Assembly (NCBI GenBank): GCA_013398275.1
Contig: VZSE01014423.1
Span: 558,001-622,000 of the forward strand
Reading direction: 5' to 3'
Source: Promerops cafer
Lineage: Eukaryota; Chordata; Aves; Passeriformes; Nectariniidae
DNA: 64,000 bases
In this document: positions 63,974 through 64,000 of the stretch, one piece after another
Numbering within the stretch: the first letter of the stretch is position 1
How the letters are laid out: each line of letters begins with the position of its first letter
Notes under the pieces: model-generated
Told to the model about the DNA's origin: nothing
Seen by the model: the letters and a program-made list of their open reading frames with translations, nothing else
Databases searched by the model: none
Program-made: the position numbers and the translations under genes

Positions 63974-64000
63974 GTAAGTAATAGTTTTCTAACTGTTTTG

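Overview
The window looks like about 64 kb of non-coding nuclear DNA from a bird. The basis is the repeat content: two decayed CR1 LINE fragments, a 567-bp solo LTR of class II endogenous-retrovirus type with a 6-bp target-site duplication, low repeat density, CpG depletion and an AT-rich background. I cannot name the species or chromosome. Nothing bacterial or plasmid-like is present: there are no operons, Shine-Dalgarno-spaced genes, rRNA, tRNA or CRISPR arrays. The longest open frames are only about 60-130 codons, lie on both strands, overlap one another, and show no domain, signal peptide or catalytic motif that I recognise. I call no protein-coding gene. The window is best read as a gene desert or as part of a very long intron.

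Layout. Positions 1-12.3 kb are AT-rich single-copy DNA with one splice-bounded candidate exon (3250-3330) and one textbook RFX X-box (5405-5418). A CR1 3' end lies at about 12330-12396. From 12.4 to 25.4 kb there is single-copy DNA with homopolymer and TA tracts and an 18-bp perfect palindrome (13087-13104). Two short GC- and CpG-enriched segments at about 25430-25800 and 28230-28850 stand out from the background and remain unexplained. A loose cluster of recognisable transcription-factor motifs lies at about 30270-30640.

From 30.7 to 41.4 kb I see nothing but AT-rich DNA. An old CR1 copy on the minus strand occupies about 41400-41845. The solo LTR (43042-43608, minus) is the best-supported feature; it abuts a CA/TA microsatellite. 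A MIR-like SINE remnant is at about 46711-46810. An 82-N assembly gap (48357-48438) sits inside a TA repeat. Further old-repeat remnants lie at about 52939-53000 and 53905-53955. Two short tandem duplications are at 54613-54654 (21-bp unit) and 62304-62387 (42-bp unit). The right edge carries a 42-nt segment with good branch-point-like, acceptor and donor signals (63932-63973), which could be a small exon of a gene extending outside the window.

No new biological system is visible. The items most worth checking are the two splice-bounded segments near the window edges, the GC/CpG islets, and the dated-by-structure LTR insertion. All motif and old-repeat calls were made by eye from memory of consensus sequences, without alignment or database search.
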